From: Bin95 sp965220855
GTDB taxonomy: Bacteria > Pseudomonadota > Alphaproteobacteria > Bin95
Assembly: GCA_965220855.1 (NCBI GenBank)
Contig: CBDCQY010000001.1
Location: forward strand, 1,240,001 to 1,304,000
Length of the DNA: 64,000 bases
Direction: 5' to 3'
Positions 50,055 to 62,789 of the stretch are shown here, one piece after another. A model generated the notes under the pieces. It was not told the DNA's origin. It worked only from the letters and a program-made list of their open reading frames with translations, and made no database searches. Every line of letters starts with the position of its first letter. Positions within the stretch are counted from its first letter, which is position 1. The translations under genes and the position numbers were made by a program.

Positions 50055-50872
50055 CGGCCGAGAAAGGCTTCCAGGCTGGCGACGCGCCCCGCCCGGAGCG
50101 CCGTCCGGAAGGCTTCGTTGGTCTCGGCGTTGGCGGCGAATTCCGCTCTTGCGGCTGCCGCGACCGCCGGCGAGAGCTCCAGCCGGCCGGCGTCGATCTC
50201 GGCGACGATGGCGGCGTAGCCGCGCGCGGCGCGGTCGGCCGTGTCCGGCGACTGGGTGATCGAGCCGTCGCGCTTCAGATAGTCGTAGCCGGTGCGGCCG
50301 AGGCCGCGAAAGCCGGGACAGCGGCAAAGCAGCTCCAGGTTGAAGACGACATCGCTGCAGAAGTCGAAGGCGCGCCAGCCGTCCCCGGCCAGATCGCGGC
50401 GAAACAGCGCGTTGAGCGGCAGGCGAGGGGCCAGAATATCGCCCGCCGTCAGGGCAAAGTCCCCGTCGGGCCGCGCGAAAGCGGTCTTGATCCGGCGCCC
50501 GTCGATCCACAGCGCCGTGTTGTCCACCGCCGCGCCATGGGCCTCGGCGAAAGGCAGCATGTGGGCCAGCCGGTCCGGGCGGAGGCGGTCGTCGGCGTCC
50601 AGATTGGCCGCATAGCGTCCGCGCGCGGCGGCGAGCGCGGCGTTGCGCGCCGGCCCGTCGCCGCTGCCGGTCCGCCCGGTCGAGACCTGGCGGAGGCGCG
50701 GGTCGGCGATCTTCAGCAGGGCGCTGTAGTCCAGGCCGTCATCGGAGGCCAGAATGACCTCGATGTCGCCGAAGGTCTGGGCGAGCGCGCTTTCCACCGC
50801 CCGGCGGATCGTGTCGGCCGCCCGGAAGCAGGGAACGAGTATGCTGACCGTCGGCGCCGGACTGGAAGCCAC
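50051..50872 (-). CDS. Family 2 glycosyltransferase
   Basis: A 273-residue GT-A fold glycosyltransferase. It starts V-S-I-L-V-P-C-F-R-A near residue 8, and the donor-binding Asp motif is in A-A-N-L-D-A-D-D-R-L-R near 90; a second Asp-containing stretch is S-D-V-V-F-N-L-E near 175. The start GTG at 50872 is preceded by GGAG at nine bases. The longer form from 50926 would run into the divergent hydrolase gene. Acceptor and donor sugars are unknown. It leads an operon with the FolM-like SDR, folB and the ligase. Confidence 0.82.
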   Translation of the reverse strand: MASSPAPTVSILVPCFRAADTIRRAVESALAQTFGDIEVILASDDGLDYSALLKIADPRLRQVSTGRTGSGDGPARNAALAAARGRYAANLDADDRLRPDRLAHMLPFAEAHGAAVDNTALWIDGRRIKTAFARPDGDFALTAGDILAPRLPLNALFRRDLAGDGWRAFDFCSDVVFNLELLCRCPGFRGLGRTGYDYLKRDGSITQSPDTADRAARGYAAIVAEIDAGRLELSPAVAAAARAEFAANAETNEAFRTALRAGRVASLEAFLGR

Positions 50873-50924
50873 GAGGGTCGCTCCATAATCGGGATCGCGG
50901 CCCGGAGTATAGGAGAGAATGCGC

Positions 50925-51731
50925 ATGACCGACCTGCCGCACTACGAGGTTCTGGCGATCCGCTATGGCGAGCAGCCGGAACGCCCGGAAGGCGCGACAT
51001 TCATGGGCGGCGACCCGTCCCTCATGATCGCCGGCCTCGACTTCTTCACCTATCTGATCAGGGGCGCCGGGCGAAGCTGGATCGTCGATACCGGCTTCAA
51101 CCCCGATCTTTCCGGCGAGGGCGGACGGATGTTCCTGCACGATCCGGTCGCGGTGCTGGACCGCCTCGGCGTCGATGCCGCGACGGCCCCCGATGTGCTG
51201 CTGACGCACGCGCATTTCGACCATGTGGGCAATCTCGATCGCTATCCCGCCGCCCGTTTCCGGATGCACGCCGAGGAGATGGTCTCGATCACCGGACCGG
51301 ACATGAGCCATCCGGCCTTTCGCCACGCCTACCATCTGCGCGACACCGAGGCGCTGGTGCGGCTGGTCTATGAGGACCGGCTGCGCTTCGACACCGAGGA
51401 GGTCGTCGAGATCGCCCCCGGCCTCGAATCGCATCTGATCGGCGGCCATGCGCGCGGCCAGACGGTGTTGCGGGTGCACAGCCGGCGCGGCTGGATGCTG
51501 CTCGCCTCGGACGCGGTGCATCTCTACGAGGAAGTGACGGCGGAGCGCCCCTTCGCGATCTTCTACGATCTCGCCCGGATGGTGGAAGGCTATCGCCGCT
51601 GCCATCGGCTGGCCGGCTCGCTCGACCGGCTGGTGCCGGGGCACGATCCGCTGGTCACGGCGCGTTATCCGGCGCCCGCTGCCGATCTGGAAGGCATCGT
51701 GCTCGATCTCGGGGCGGAGCCTTCCGCCTGA
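50925..51731 (+). CDS. Metallo-beta-lactamase-fold hydrolase (lactonase-like)
   Basis: A 268-residue MBL-fold protein with the dinuclear metal motif T-H-A-H-F-D-H (His95, His97, Asp99, His100), a further His in G-H-A-R-G-Q near residue 176, the bridging Asp in L-A-S-D-A near 200 and a final His in P-G-H-D-P near 248. This layout, with an N-terminal G-D-P-S-L region and D-T-G-F, is that of N-acyl homoserine lactonase-like proteins. AHL lactonase activity is possible but not shown. ATG at 50925 is nine bases after AGGAG; ATG at 50919 is too close. Confidence 0.87.
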   Translation: MTDLPHYEVLAIRYGEQPERPEGATFMGGDPSLMIAGLDFFTYLIRGAGRSWIVDTGFNPDLSGEGGRMFLHDPVAVLDRLGVDAATAPDVLLTHAHFDHVGNLDRYPAARFRMHAEEMVSITGPDMSHPAFRHAYHLRDTEALVRLVYEDRLRFDTEEVVEIAPGLESHLIGGHARGQTVLRVHSRRGWMLLASDAVHLYEEVTAERPFAIFYDLARMVEGYRRCHRLAGSLDRLVPGHDPLVTARYPAPAADLEGIVLDLGAEPSA

Positions 51732-51782
51732 CCGGCGCGGCGTGTATGCTAACTCCGGTTTCGGGGCGGAGGGCCGGCGGCC

Positions 51783-52250
51783 ATGGCGGGCAGCGTCAAC
51801 AAGGTGATCCTGGTGGGCAATCTGGGCCGCGACCCGGAAATGCGAACCATGCAGTCGGGCGACAAGCTGGTCCAGTTGTCGGTCGCCACCTCCGAGACCT
51901 GGCGGGACCGCGCTTCCGGCGAGCGTCGCGAGCGCACCGAGTGGCATCGCGTGGTGATTTTCGACAGCAATCTTGTCGATGTGGCGGAGCGCTATCTGCG
52001 CAAGGGCTCCAAGGTCTATCTCGAGGGCGCGCTGCAGACGCGCAAGTGGCAGGACCAGTCCGGCCAGGAACGCTACACCACCGAGGTCGTCCTGCAGAGA
52101 TTTCGTGGCCAGTTGCAGATGCTCGACCGGGCCGGCGACGGCGGCGACCGGATGCAGGACCGGGACGACTACCAGCCCTCCGGCGGGCGCTCGGCGGCCC
52201 CGGCCCCGGCCATGGACCAGGGGCTGAACGACGACGACATCCCCTTCTGA
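51783..52250 (+). CDS. ssb: Single-stranded DNA-binding protein
   Basis: A 155-residue SSB. The OB-fold begins M-A-G-S-V-N-K-V-I-L-V-G-N-L-G-R-D-P-E near the start, continues with W-R-D-R-A-S-G-E-R-R-E-R-T-E-W-H-R-V-V and spans about 110 residues. A Pro- and Gly-rich linker leads to the conserved acidic tip D-D-D-I-P-F that binds repair and replication proteins. It lies just upstream of gyrA, a common order in alphaproteobacteria, with a GGAGGGCCGGCGGCC stretch before the ATG. Confidence 0.97.
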   Translation: MAGSVNKVILVGNLGRDPEMRTMQSGDKLVQLSVATSETWRDRASGERRERTEWHRVVIFDSNLVDVAERYLRKGSKVYLEGALQTRKWQDQSGQERYTTEVVLQRFRGQLQMLDRAGDGGDRMQDRDDYQPSGGRSAAPAPAMDQGLNDDDIPF

Positions 52251-52312
52251 CGATGCCGGCCGGCGGCGCGTCCGGCCCCGCCGGATGACGCGCGGCCTCC
52301 GATAGGCGATCC

Positions 52313-55026
<2,714 letters not shown>

Positions 55027-55030
<4 letters not shown>

Positions 55031-55572
55031 CGCAGCAGAAGATCGGCCTCTATCCCGGCACGTTCGATCCGATCACCAACGGCCATATCGACATCATCTA
55101 TCGCGGCGCCCGGCTGGTGGACCGGCTGATCGTCGGCGTGTTCGGCAATGCCGGCAAGGGGCCGCTGTTCACGCCGGAGGAGCGCAAGGCGATGGTCGAG
55201 GCCGAGATCGCCGCGCTGGAGGACCGCGTCGTGGCGGATCGCATCGAGGTGCGGCTGATGGACGGGCTGCTGGTCGCCTATGCGCGCGCGCATGGCGTCA
55301 ATGTCATCGTTCGGGGCCTGCGCGCGGTGTCGGACTTCGAATATGAGATGCAGATGGCGAGCCTCAACCGCACCATGGAGCCGGAGGTGGAGACGGTCTT
55401 CCTGGCGGCTTCGGAGAGCCATCAGTTCATCTCCTCGCGTTTCGTGAAGGAGATCGCCGCGCTCGGCGGCGATTCCTCCCCCTTCACCACGCCCCGCGTC
55501 ATCGCCGCCCTGCAGGAGCGCTTCCAGGCCGGCCGCCGCGTGCAAAGCGGCGCGGCCTCCAAGGTCTATTGA
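55027..55572 (+). CDS. coaD: Phosphopantetheine adenylyltransferase
   Basis: A 181-residue enzyme of coenzyme A synthesis that transfers AMP to 4'-phosphopantetheine. The nucleotidyltransferase signature Y-P-G-T-F-D-P-I-T-N-G-H lies at residues 9-20, R-G-L-R-A-V-S-D-F near 97 and the C-terminal S-S-R-F-V-K-E-I near 138. It is slightly longer than E. coli CoaD. It starts with GTG overlapping the gyrA stop as GTGA. A CoA-making gene fits the CoA-heavy neighbourhood, but the order gyrA-coaD is a conserved alphaproteobacterial one. Confidence 0.96.
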
Positions 55573-55605
55573 CAGCAACCGCGCCGCCGCCGGCGTCGCA
55601 GACGC

Positions 55606-57114
<1,509 letters not shown>

Positions 57115-57199
57115 CGCCCGGTCTCCCTCCCGAAAAACGATCCCGATTCCCGGCCCGCAGTCTCCGCCCTGGGCGCGCCGGCGCGCAAGCCCCGGCGGC

Positions 57200-60100
57200 T
57201 CACCAGCTGTCGATGAAGGCGTATTTCTTGCCCTCGCGCGCCGGCGGCGGCGGCAGGCGCTTCATGCTGTTGGCGATCCAGCGCCGGGTCTCGGCCGGGT
57301 CGATCACATCGTCGAGCCCGCCCCCGGCCGCAGCGTTCACGGCGCGCGCGCTCTCATAGGCCTCGGCGACCCGGCGGTCGAACTCGGCCTTGCGCTCCTC
57401 GGCGTCCCCGATCGCCGCCAGCACCGGGCGGAAGCCGAGCTTCACCGCGCCCTCGATATTCATGCCGGCGAACTCCGCCGTCGGCCAGGCGACCATGCAG
57501 AAGCTGACCAGCGCGCTCGCCCCGCACATCGCCTGCACGCCCAGCCCATAGGCCTTGCGCACGATGACGCCGAACATCGGCGCGGTCAGGTTGGCGCCGG
57601 TGTTGAACAGCCGCGCGCAATGGCGCACCAGCGCGGTGCGCTCATGGTCGGGGCCGACCATGATGCCGGGGCAGTCCATCAGGCTCAGCACCGGAATGTC
57701 GAAAGCGTCGCAGAGCTGGAGGAAGCGCGCGGCCTTGTCGGCGCCGTCGGAATCGATCGCGCCGGCCAGATGATGCGGATTGTTGGCGATGACGCCCAGG
57801 GGCCGGCCCTCGATGCGGATCAGGCAGGTGACGATGCCGACGCCGAAGGCCTCGCGCAGCTCCAGCACCGAATCGCGGTCGGCCAGGATGCGGATGATCG
57901 CGCGCATGTCGTAGAGGCGCACCCGGTTCTCGGGCACCGCATGGCGCAGCAGGCGCTGGTCGCCGCCCTCCTCCCAGCGGTCGAGCGGCCCCTGGAAATA
58001 GGAGAGATAGCGCTTGGCGACATCGACCGCCTCGTCCTCGTCCTCGACCAGAATATCGACGACGCCGTTGGGCGCCTGGAACGACATCGGCCCGACCTCC
58101 TCCGGCGTATAGACGCCGAGGCCGCCGCCCTCGATCATCGCCGGGCCGCCCATGGCGATGGTGGAGGCGCGCGTGGCGACGATGACGTCGCAGCAGGCCA
58201 GCAGCGCGGTGTTGCCGGCGAAGCAGCGCCCATTGTTGATTCCGACCAGCGGGACCAGCCCGCTCAGGCGCGAGAAGGTGGTGAAGGTGTCGGTGTCGAA
58301 GGCGACGCGCGGGCCGGTGTCGTCGTCGCCGGGCCGCCCGCCGCCGCCCTCGGAGAACAGCACCACCGGCAGCCGGAAGCGCTGCGCCAGCTCGAACATC
58401 CGGTCCTGCTTGTAGTGGTTGCGCCGCCCCTGGGTGCCGGCCAGCACGGTGTAGTCGTAATGCACCACGATGGCGCGCGAGCGCTCGTCGCCGAAATCCG
58501 CGCCGTTAATCGAGGCCGTGCCGGCCACCACGCCGTCGGCGGGATATTTCTGGCGGAGCGTCTCGATGTCGTAGCGCTGATGCTGCAGCGCGGTCAGCAG
58601 CGGCCAATATTCCTGGAAGGAGCCGGGATCGACCAGCCGGGCGATGTTCTCGCGCGGCATGCGGTAGCCGAGCGCGCGCCGGCGGGCGACGGCCTCGGGG
58701 CGGTTCTCGTCGAGCGTCCAGCCGTGGCGCCGCCGCGCCTCCTCCAGGTCCGCGCGGATATGGTCCGGATCCGGCGGCGCCTCGCCGGCGGCGAGCGCGC
58801 CGTCGATCTCGGCCGCCTCGATGAAGGCGACCGGCCAGCCCTCGCGCACCACATCGCCCACCCGCATGGTCACCCGGCGCACCACGCCGGAGCATTCGGC
58901 GCGAAGCTCATGCTCCATCTTCATGGCCTCGATGACGGCGATCGTCTGGCCGGCCAGCACCTCCTCGCCCTCCGCGACCGGCAGCGCGGCGATGGTGCCC
59001 TGGATCGGCGCCAGCACGCCGCCCTCGCCTTCGGGCGGAGCCTCCTCCTCCCGCCGGGCCTCTTCCGCCGCCGCCTTGACCGCCCGGTCGTGCGCGAACA
59101 GCGCCAGCGGGTCGCGGCTATCGACGCGCGCGCCGGCGAAGCCGTCCGGCTCCGCGGCCCCATTGTCGGCGAACGGCGACTTCAGGCCCTCGGGCGGGGC
59201 GGCGAGACGCGCCGCCGCCTCCTCCAGCCAGCGGGTGTGGACGCGCCCGGCGAGGAAGTCCTCATGCGCCAGCACATTCGCCAGGAAGGGAATGTTGGTC
59301 GCCACGCCCTCGATGCGGAACTCGGCGAGCGCGCGCCGGGCCCGCGCCGCCGCGACGGCGAAATCGGGGCCGTGCGCGACCAGCTTGGCCAGCAGCGAAT
59401 CGAAGGCGCTGCCGGTGCGGTAGCCGGCATAGCCGAAGCCATCGACCCGCAGGCCCGGCCCGCCGGGCGGCTCATAGGCGGCGATGCGCCCGCTCTCCGG
59501 GCGCACCGAGCCGTCGGGCGAAACCGTCTCCAGATTGATGCGCGCCTGCACCGCATGGCCGCGCGGCAGGTGCGCTTCCGGGTCGTCGAGGCCGAGCTCG
59601 GCGAGCGTCGCGCCGTCGGCGAGCCGGAACTGCGTCTCGACCAGATCGACCCCGGTGACCGCCTCGGTGACGGTGTGCTCCACCTGCAGGCGCGCATTGG
59701 CCTCGATGAAGGCGAAGCGCGGGCCGTCGGCCGGGGGGTCGGCGTCCACCAGAAACTCGAACGTGCCGAGATTCAGGTAGCCGACCGAGCGCGCGAGCGC
59801 CACGGCCGCATCCGCGATCTCGCGGCGGAGCTCCGGGTCCAACCCCGGGGCCGGCGCCGTCTCGACGATCTTCTGGAAGCGGCGCTGCACGCTGCATTCG
59901 CGCTCGCCCAGATGGGCGACCGCGCCGGTCCGGTCGCCCAGAACCTGCACCTCGATATGCCGGGCGCGGGCGATGAACGCCTCGACATAGACCTCCTCGC
60001 GCCCGAAGGCGGCCCGCGCCTCGGACCGGCAGCGCCGCCAGGCGGCCTCGACCTCGCCGGCGTCGGACACGACCCGCGCGCCGCGCCCGCCGCCGCCGGC

Positions 60101-60583
60101 CAGCGCCTTGATCATCATGGCGCGGCCGGGGCCGAGCGCGTCGAGGAAGGCGCGCGCCTCCTCGAGCGACACCGCGCGGTCGAGGCCCTCCATCACCGGC
60201 GCGCCGGCGGCCCGCGCGAGCGAGCGCGCCTCTGTCTTGTCGCCGAACTGGCGGAGATGCTCCGCGTCCGGGCCGATGAAGCAGAGGCCGGCAGTGGCGC
60301 AGGCGTCGGCGAACTCGGCGCGCTCGGCCAGAAAGCCGTAGCCCGGATGCACGGCGTCGTAGCCGCCTTCCACCGCGATCGCCACGATGCGCTCGATATC
60401 GAGATAGGCGGCGGGGCCGGCCCCGGCGAGCGGATGGGCGCTCTCGGCGATGCGGACATGCAGGGCGTCGGCGTCGTCCTCGGAATAAACGGCGCCGGAG
60501 CGAAGGCCGAGATCGGCGGCGGCGCGCGCGATGCGCACCGCGATCTCGCCGCGATTGGCGATCAGGACGGCGGAGAGTTTCAT
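57200..60583 (-). CDS. Single-chain biotin-dependent acyl-CoA carboxylase (BC-BCCP-CT)
   Basis: A 1127-residue multidomain carboxylase. The biotin carboxylase domain fills about residues 1-450 (L-I-A-N-R-G-E-I-A-V-R-I, the ATP-grasp loop G-G-G-G-R-G, E-A-N-A-R-L-Q-V-E-H). A biotinyl domain carries the target Lys555 in E-A-M-K-M-E-H. The carboxyltransferase domain runs from about 640 to the end (F-S-E-G-G-G-G-R-P-G, N-N-G-R-C-F-A-G-N, C-P-G-I-M-V-G). Size and single-chain layout match the long-chain acyl-CoA carboxylases described from actinobacteria and Rhodopseudomonas. Acyl preference is unknown; propionyl-, acetyl- or longer acyl-CoA are all possible. Confidence 0.9.
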   Translation of the reverse strand: MKLSAVLIANRGEIAVRIARAAADLGLRSGAVYSEDDADALHVRIAESAHPLAGAGPAAYLDIERIVAIAVEGGYDAVHPGYGFLAERAEFADACATAGLCFIGPDAEHLRQFGDKTEARSLARAAGAPVMEGLDRAVSLEEARAFLDALGPGRAMMIKALAGGGGRGARVVSDAGEVEAAWRRCRSEARAAFGREEVYVEAFIARARHIEVQVLGDRTGAVAHLGERECSVQRRFQKIVETAPAPGLDPELRREIADAAVALARSVGYLNLGTFEFLVDADPPADGPRFAFIEANARLQVEHTVTEAVTGVDLVETQFRLADGATLAELGLDDPEAHLPRGHAVQARINLETVSPDGSVRPESGRIAAYEPPGGPGLRVDGFGYAGYRTGSAFDSLLAKLVAHGPDFAVAAARARRALAEFRIEGVATNIPFLANVLAHEDFLAGRVHTRWLEEAAARLAAPPEGLKSPFADNGAAEPDGFAGARVDSRDPLALFAHDRAVKAAAEEARREEEAPPEGEGGVLAPIQGTIAALPVAEGEEVLAGQTIAVIEAMKMEHELRAECSGVVRRVTMRVGDVVREGWPVAFIEAAEIDGALAAGEAPPDPDHIRADLEEARRRHGWTLDENRPEAVARRRALGYRMPRENIARLVDPGSFQEYWPLLTALQHQRYDIETLRQKYPADGVVAGTASINGADFGDERSRAIVVHYDYTVLAGTQGRRNHYKQDRMFELAQRFRLPVVLFSEGGGGRPGDDDTGPRVAFDTDTFTTFSRLSGLVPLVGINNGRCFAGNTALLACCDVIVATRASTIAMGGPAMIEGGGLGVYTPEEVGPMSFQAPNGVVDILVEDEDEAVDVAKRYLSYFQGPLDRWEEGGDQRLLRHAVPENRVRLYDMRAIIRILADRDSVLELREAFGVGIVTCLIRIEGRPLGVIANNPHHLAGAIDSDGADKAARFLQLCDAFDIPVLSLMDCPGIMVGPDHERTALVRHCARLFNTGANLTAPMFGVIVRKAYGLGVQAMCGASALVSFCMVAWPTAEFAGMNIEGAVKLGFRPVLAAIGDAEERKAEFDRRVAEAYESARAVNAAAGGGLDDVIDPAETRRWIANSMKRLPPPPAREGKKYAFIDSW

Positions 60584-60602
60584 GTCGGCTTCCCGGCGGC
60601 GG

Positions 60603-61013
60603 TCAGGCTTCCGACGCCCAGGGGTCGTAGGAGCCGAAGTTCCACAGATGCCCCTCCGGGTCGCGGGCGCTGTAGAGCCGCCCGCCATAGGGCTGGTCTT
60701 CCGGCGCGAGCACGATCTCGGCCCCGGCGGCGGCGGCGCGCGCATGATGCGCATCCACATCGGCGACGATCAGATAGGCGCTCTGGGTCTGCCGGCCGCC
60801 GATTTCGGCCGGCGTCGCCATCATGCTGTCGTGAGAACTCTCGCCCGCCTGCCCCAGCATGATCATGCCATGGCCGAAGGTGAGCTGGGCGTGCTGCACG
60901 CCGCCATCCTCGGCTTCGGCGACCAGATGGCGCTCGAAACCGAAGGCGCGGCAGAGCCAGTCGAGCGCCGCATGGGCGTCCCGGTAGCGCAGCGTCGGGA
61001 TGACGGTCGGCAT
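60603..61013 (-). CDS. VOC-superfamily (glyoxalase-fold) protein
   Basis: A 136-residue single-domain VOC protein beginning M-P-T-V-I-P-T-L-R-Y-R-D-A. It has two beta-alpha-beta-beta-beta repeats with A-F-G-F-E near residue 25 and D-P-E-G-H-L-W-N-F-G-S-Y near the C-terminus, typical of PhnB- and YerK-like members. Metal ligands are not obvious, so an enzymatic role is uncertain. An ATG eight codons earlier (61037) is possible. It is 20 bases upstream of the carboxylase gene and may be in the same operon. Confidence 0.8.
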   Translation of the reverse strand: MPTVIPTLRYRDAHAALDWLCRAFGFERHLVAEAEDGGVQHAQLTFGHGMIMLGQAGESSHDSMMATPAEIGGRQTQSAYLIVADVDAHHARAAAAGAEIVLAPEDQPYGGRLYSARDPEGHLWNFGSYDPWASEA

Positions 61014-61065
61014 GGGCGCGGCTTGGCGCGATGTCATGTCGCTCCTGCTCCTTTCCGCCCGGCGC

Positions 61066-61938
61066 TCAGAGCGTCTGGTTGACCTCGACGAGGTTCATCG
61101 AGGGGTCGAAGACATAGACCTGGCGCACGCCCGCCATGGCGTAGAGGCCGGCGTCGGTCCAGGGCAGGCCGGCTGCGTCGAGCCGGGCGGTGACCGGCTC
61201 CAGGTCCGGCACGGTGATCGCCACATGGCCGCCGAGCGTCGGATTGTGCAGGAAGCCGTTGTCGCGCGCGAAGGTCGGCTGCGGGCGCACCAGATGGAGG
61301 CCGCGATTCTCCTCGCCGAAGACGGCGAGGCTCTCGCGATCGCGCGCAAATCGGCCCGTGCGGTCCGGAAACTCGAAGGCGCCCTCCTCCAGCCCGTCCA
61401 GAATTTCGAAGAAGGCGACCGACCGGCGCACATCGTGCGCCTGGAGATTGACATGGTGCAGATACCAGCCGCCCGGCTGCACGCGCACGCCATGCGCCTC
61501 GCCCGCCTCCGCGTCCGGCCCGCCTTCCGCGCCGACGACCTGGTTGATCTCGATCAGGTTGAACCAGGGGTCGTAGCAGTAGATCTGATACATGCCGGCC
61601 ATGGCGTAGACGCCGGCGTCGGAGACCAGCACGCCGGCGGCTTCCAGCCGGGCCTTGGCGGCGAGCACGTCCGGCACCGCGATGGCGAAATGCCCGCCGA
61701 CGGTGGGGTTGTGGTCGAGGCCGTTGTCGCGCGGAAAGCTGTCGATGGCGCGCACGATATGCAGCCCGCGATTGCCCTCGCCGAAATAGGCGATGGTGTC
61801 GGGGCTGTGGCGGACCTCGCCGGTCCGCTCGGGATAGCGCCAGACGCCTTCTTCCAGCCCCAGCATGTCGCGGTAGAAGGCGGCGGTCTCGCGCACATCG
61901 TGCGCCTGCAGATTGACGTGGTGGATGAACCAGCCCAT
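61066..61938 (-). CDS. Two-module VOC-fold protein (internally duplicated)
   Basis: A 290-residue protein made of two similar halves. Each begins H-H-V-N-L-Q-A-H-D-V-R and contains G-L-E-E-G, F-A-R-D or F-P-R-D-N-G near the middle, and a closing (M)-N-L-(I/V)-E-(I/V)-N-Q segment. The repeats have conserved His and Glu at positions where extradiol dioxygenases and glyoxalases bind metal. The two copies are joined by a roughly 15-residue Gly/Glu-rich linker. Substrate unknown. It lies 52 bases upstream of the single-domain VOC gene on the same strand. Confidence 0.82.
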   Translation of the reverse strand: MGWFIHHVNLQAHDVRETAAFYRDMLGLEEGVWRYPERTGEVRHSPDTIAYFGEGNRGLHIVRAIDSFPRDNGLDHNPTVGGHFAIAVPDVLAAKARLEAAGVLVSDAGVYAMAGMYQIYCYDPWFNLIEINQVVGAEGGPDAEAGEAHGVRVQPGGWYLHHVNLQAHDVRRSVAFFEILDGLEEGAFEFPDRTGRFARDRESLAVFGEENRGLHLVRPQPTFARDNGFLHNPTLGGHVAITVPDLEPVTARLDAAGLPWTDAGLYAMAGVRQVYVFDPSMNLVEVNQTL

Positions 61939-62132
61939 GGCGACCCTTCGATGCGCTCCCGGAAAGCGCCATTGGAGCCTCGCCGCCCGCCCGCCGTCAA
62001 GCCTGGGCTGGCGCCAGACCGTTCGGGCGTCGAGCCCGCGCTCCCCCTGCCGGGCTGCGAGACAGGACCCGCCGCGTCTGCTAGCTTGTCGTTGACACGG
62101 TGGGAGACGGCGCGGATTCGGGGAGAATGATG

Positions 62133-62681
62133 ATGACGATCGTTCGGGCGCAGTGCCTCGCGGTGGCTGCGGCGTTGCTGCTGTCGGCCGCCCTGTACGC
62201 CACGCCGGCCACGGCGCGGTATGGGGCGCTGAGGCTGCTGGACTCCGGGAAACTCGTGGCTTCGGGCAAGGCCGCCTATGCGCGCGAGGATTGGCCGGCG
62301 GCGGTGAAGTGGTATCGCCGGGCGGCGGCCGGGGGCGACGCCGCCGGCCAATGGCGTCTGGGCAGCATGTACGATTTCGGCCTGGGCGTGACGCAGGATT
62401 TCGTCGAGGCCGTCAAATGGTATCGCCGCGCGGCGGACCAGGAAGACGCGGACGGCCAGTGGATGCTGTCCACCATGTATTATTTCGGGAAGGGCGTTAA
62501 GCGGAACTTCCTGCAAGCCTACTGGTTCGCCCGCCTCTCGGCGGAGCAGAAAAATGCCGGGGGCCAGTTCTGGCTGGGCCTGATCTATCTGTATGGGCAG
62601 GACGGCGCCCCGCTGAAACCCGTCAGCGATGCGAAGCGCCAGCACCACACCTGGGAGCCCGGCCCGCCCGGCGGTCGATAG
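62133..62681 (+). CDS. Secreted Sel1-repeat protein
   Basis: A 182-residue protein with a signal peptide (A-V-A-A-A-L-L-L-S-A-A-L, cleaved near residue 28) followed by about three Sel1-like TPR repeats of the form A-V-K-W-Y-R-R-A-A-x-x-x-D-A-x-G-Q-W-x-L-G-x-M-Y, residues 45-150. Such repeats bind other proteins, often at the cell envelope. The function is unknown. The third of three adjacent ATGs (62127, 62130, 62133) has the best spacing from GGGAG. Confidence 0.8.
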   Translation: MTIVRAQCLAVAAALLLSAALYATPATARYGALRLLDSGKLVASGKAAYAREDWPAAVKWYRRAAAGGDAAGQWRLGSMYDFGLGVTQDFVEAVKWYRRAADQEDADGQWMLSTMYYFGKGVKRNFLQAYWFARLSAEQKNAGGQFWLGLIYLYGQDGAPLKPVSDAKRQHHTWEPGPPGGR

Positions 62682-62691
62682 CGGCCGGGCG

Positions 62692-62724
62692 AACGCGCCC
62701 CGTTTCGCCGGCGACGGGGCGTTT
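62692..62724 (+). terminator. Possible terminator hairpin after the Sel1-repeat gene
   Basis: Arms 62692-62703 (AACGCGCCCCGT) and 62714-62723 (ACGGGGCGTT) pair with one bulged dinucleotide, followed by a short T-run. It lies ten bases after the stop and 66 bases before the next ATG. Confidence 0.45.
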
Positions 62725-62789
62725 GAACCGGCGGCCGGGAGCGCCTATCCTCCGCGCACCGGCAAGGATCGGATAAGGAGTCGGCCGCG

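Noticed and set aside
62092..62097. TTGACA upstream of the Sel1-repeat gene as a -35 box
   Set aside because: At 17-bp spacing the -10 position reads GATTCG and would put the start of transcription at the start codon; not convincing.
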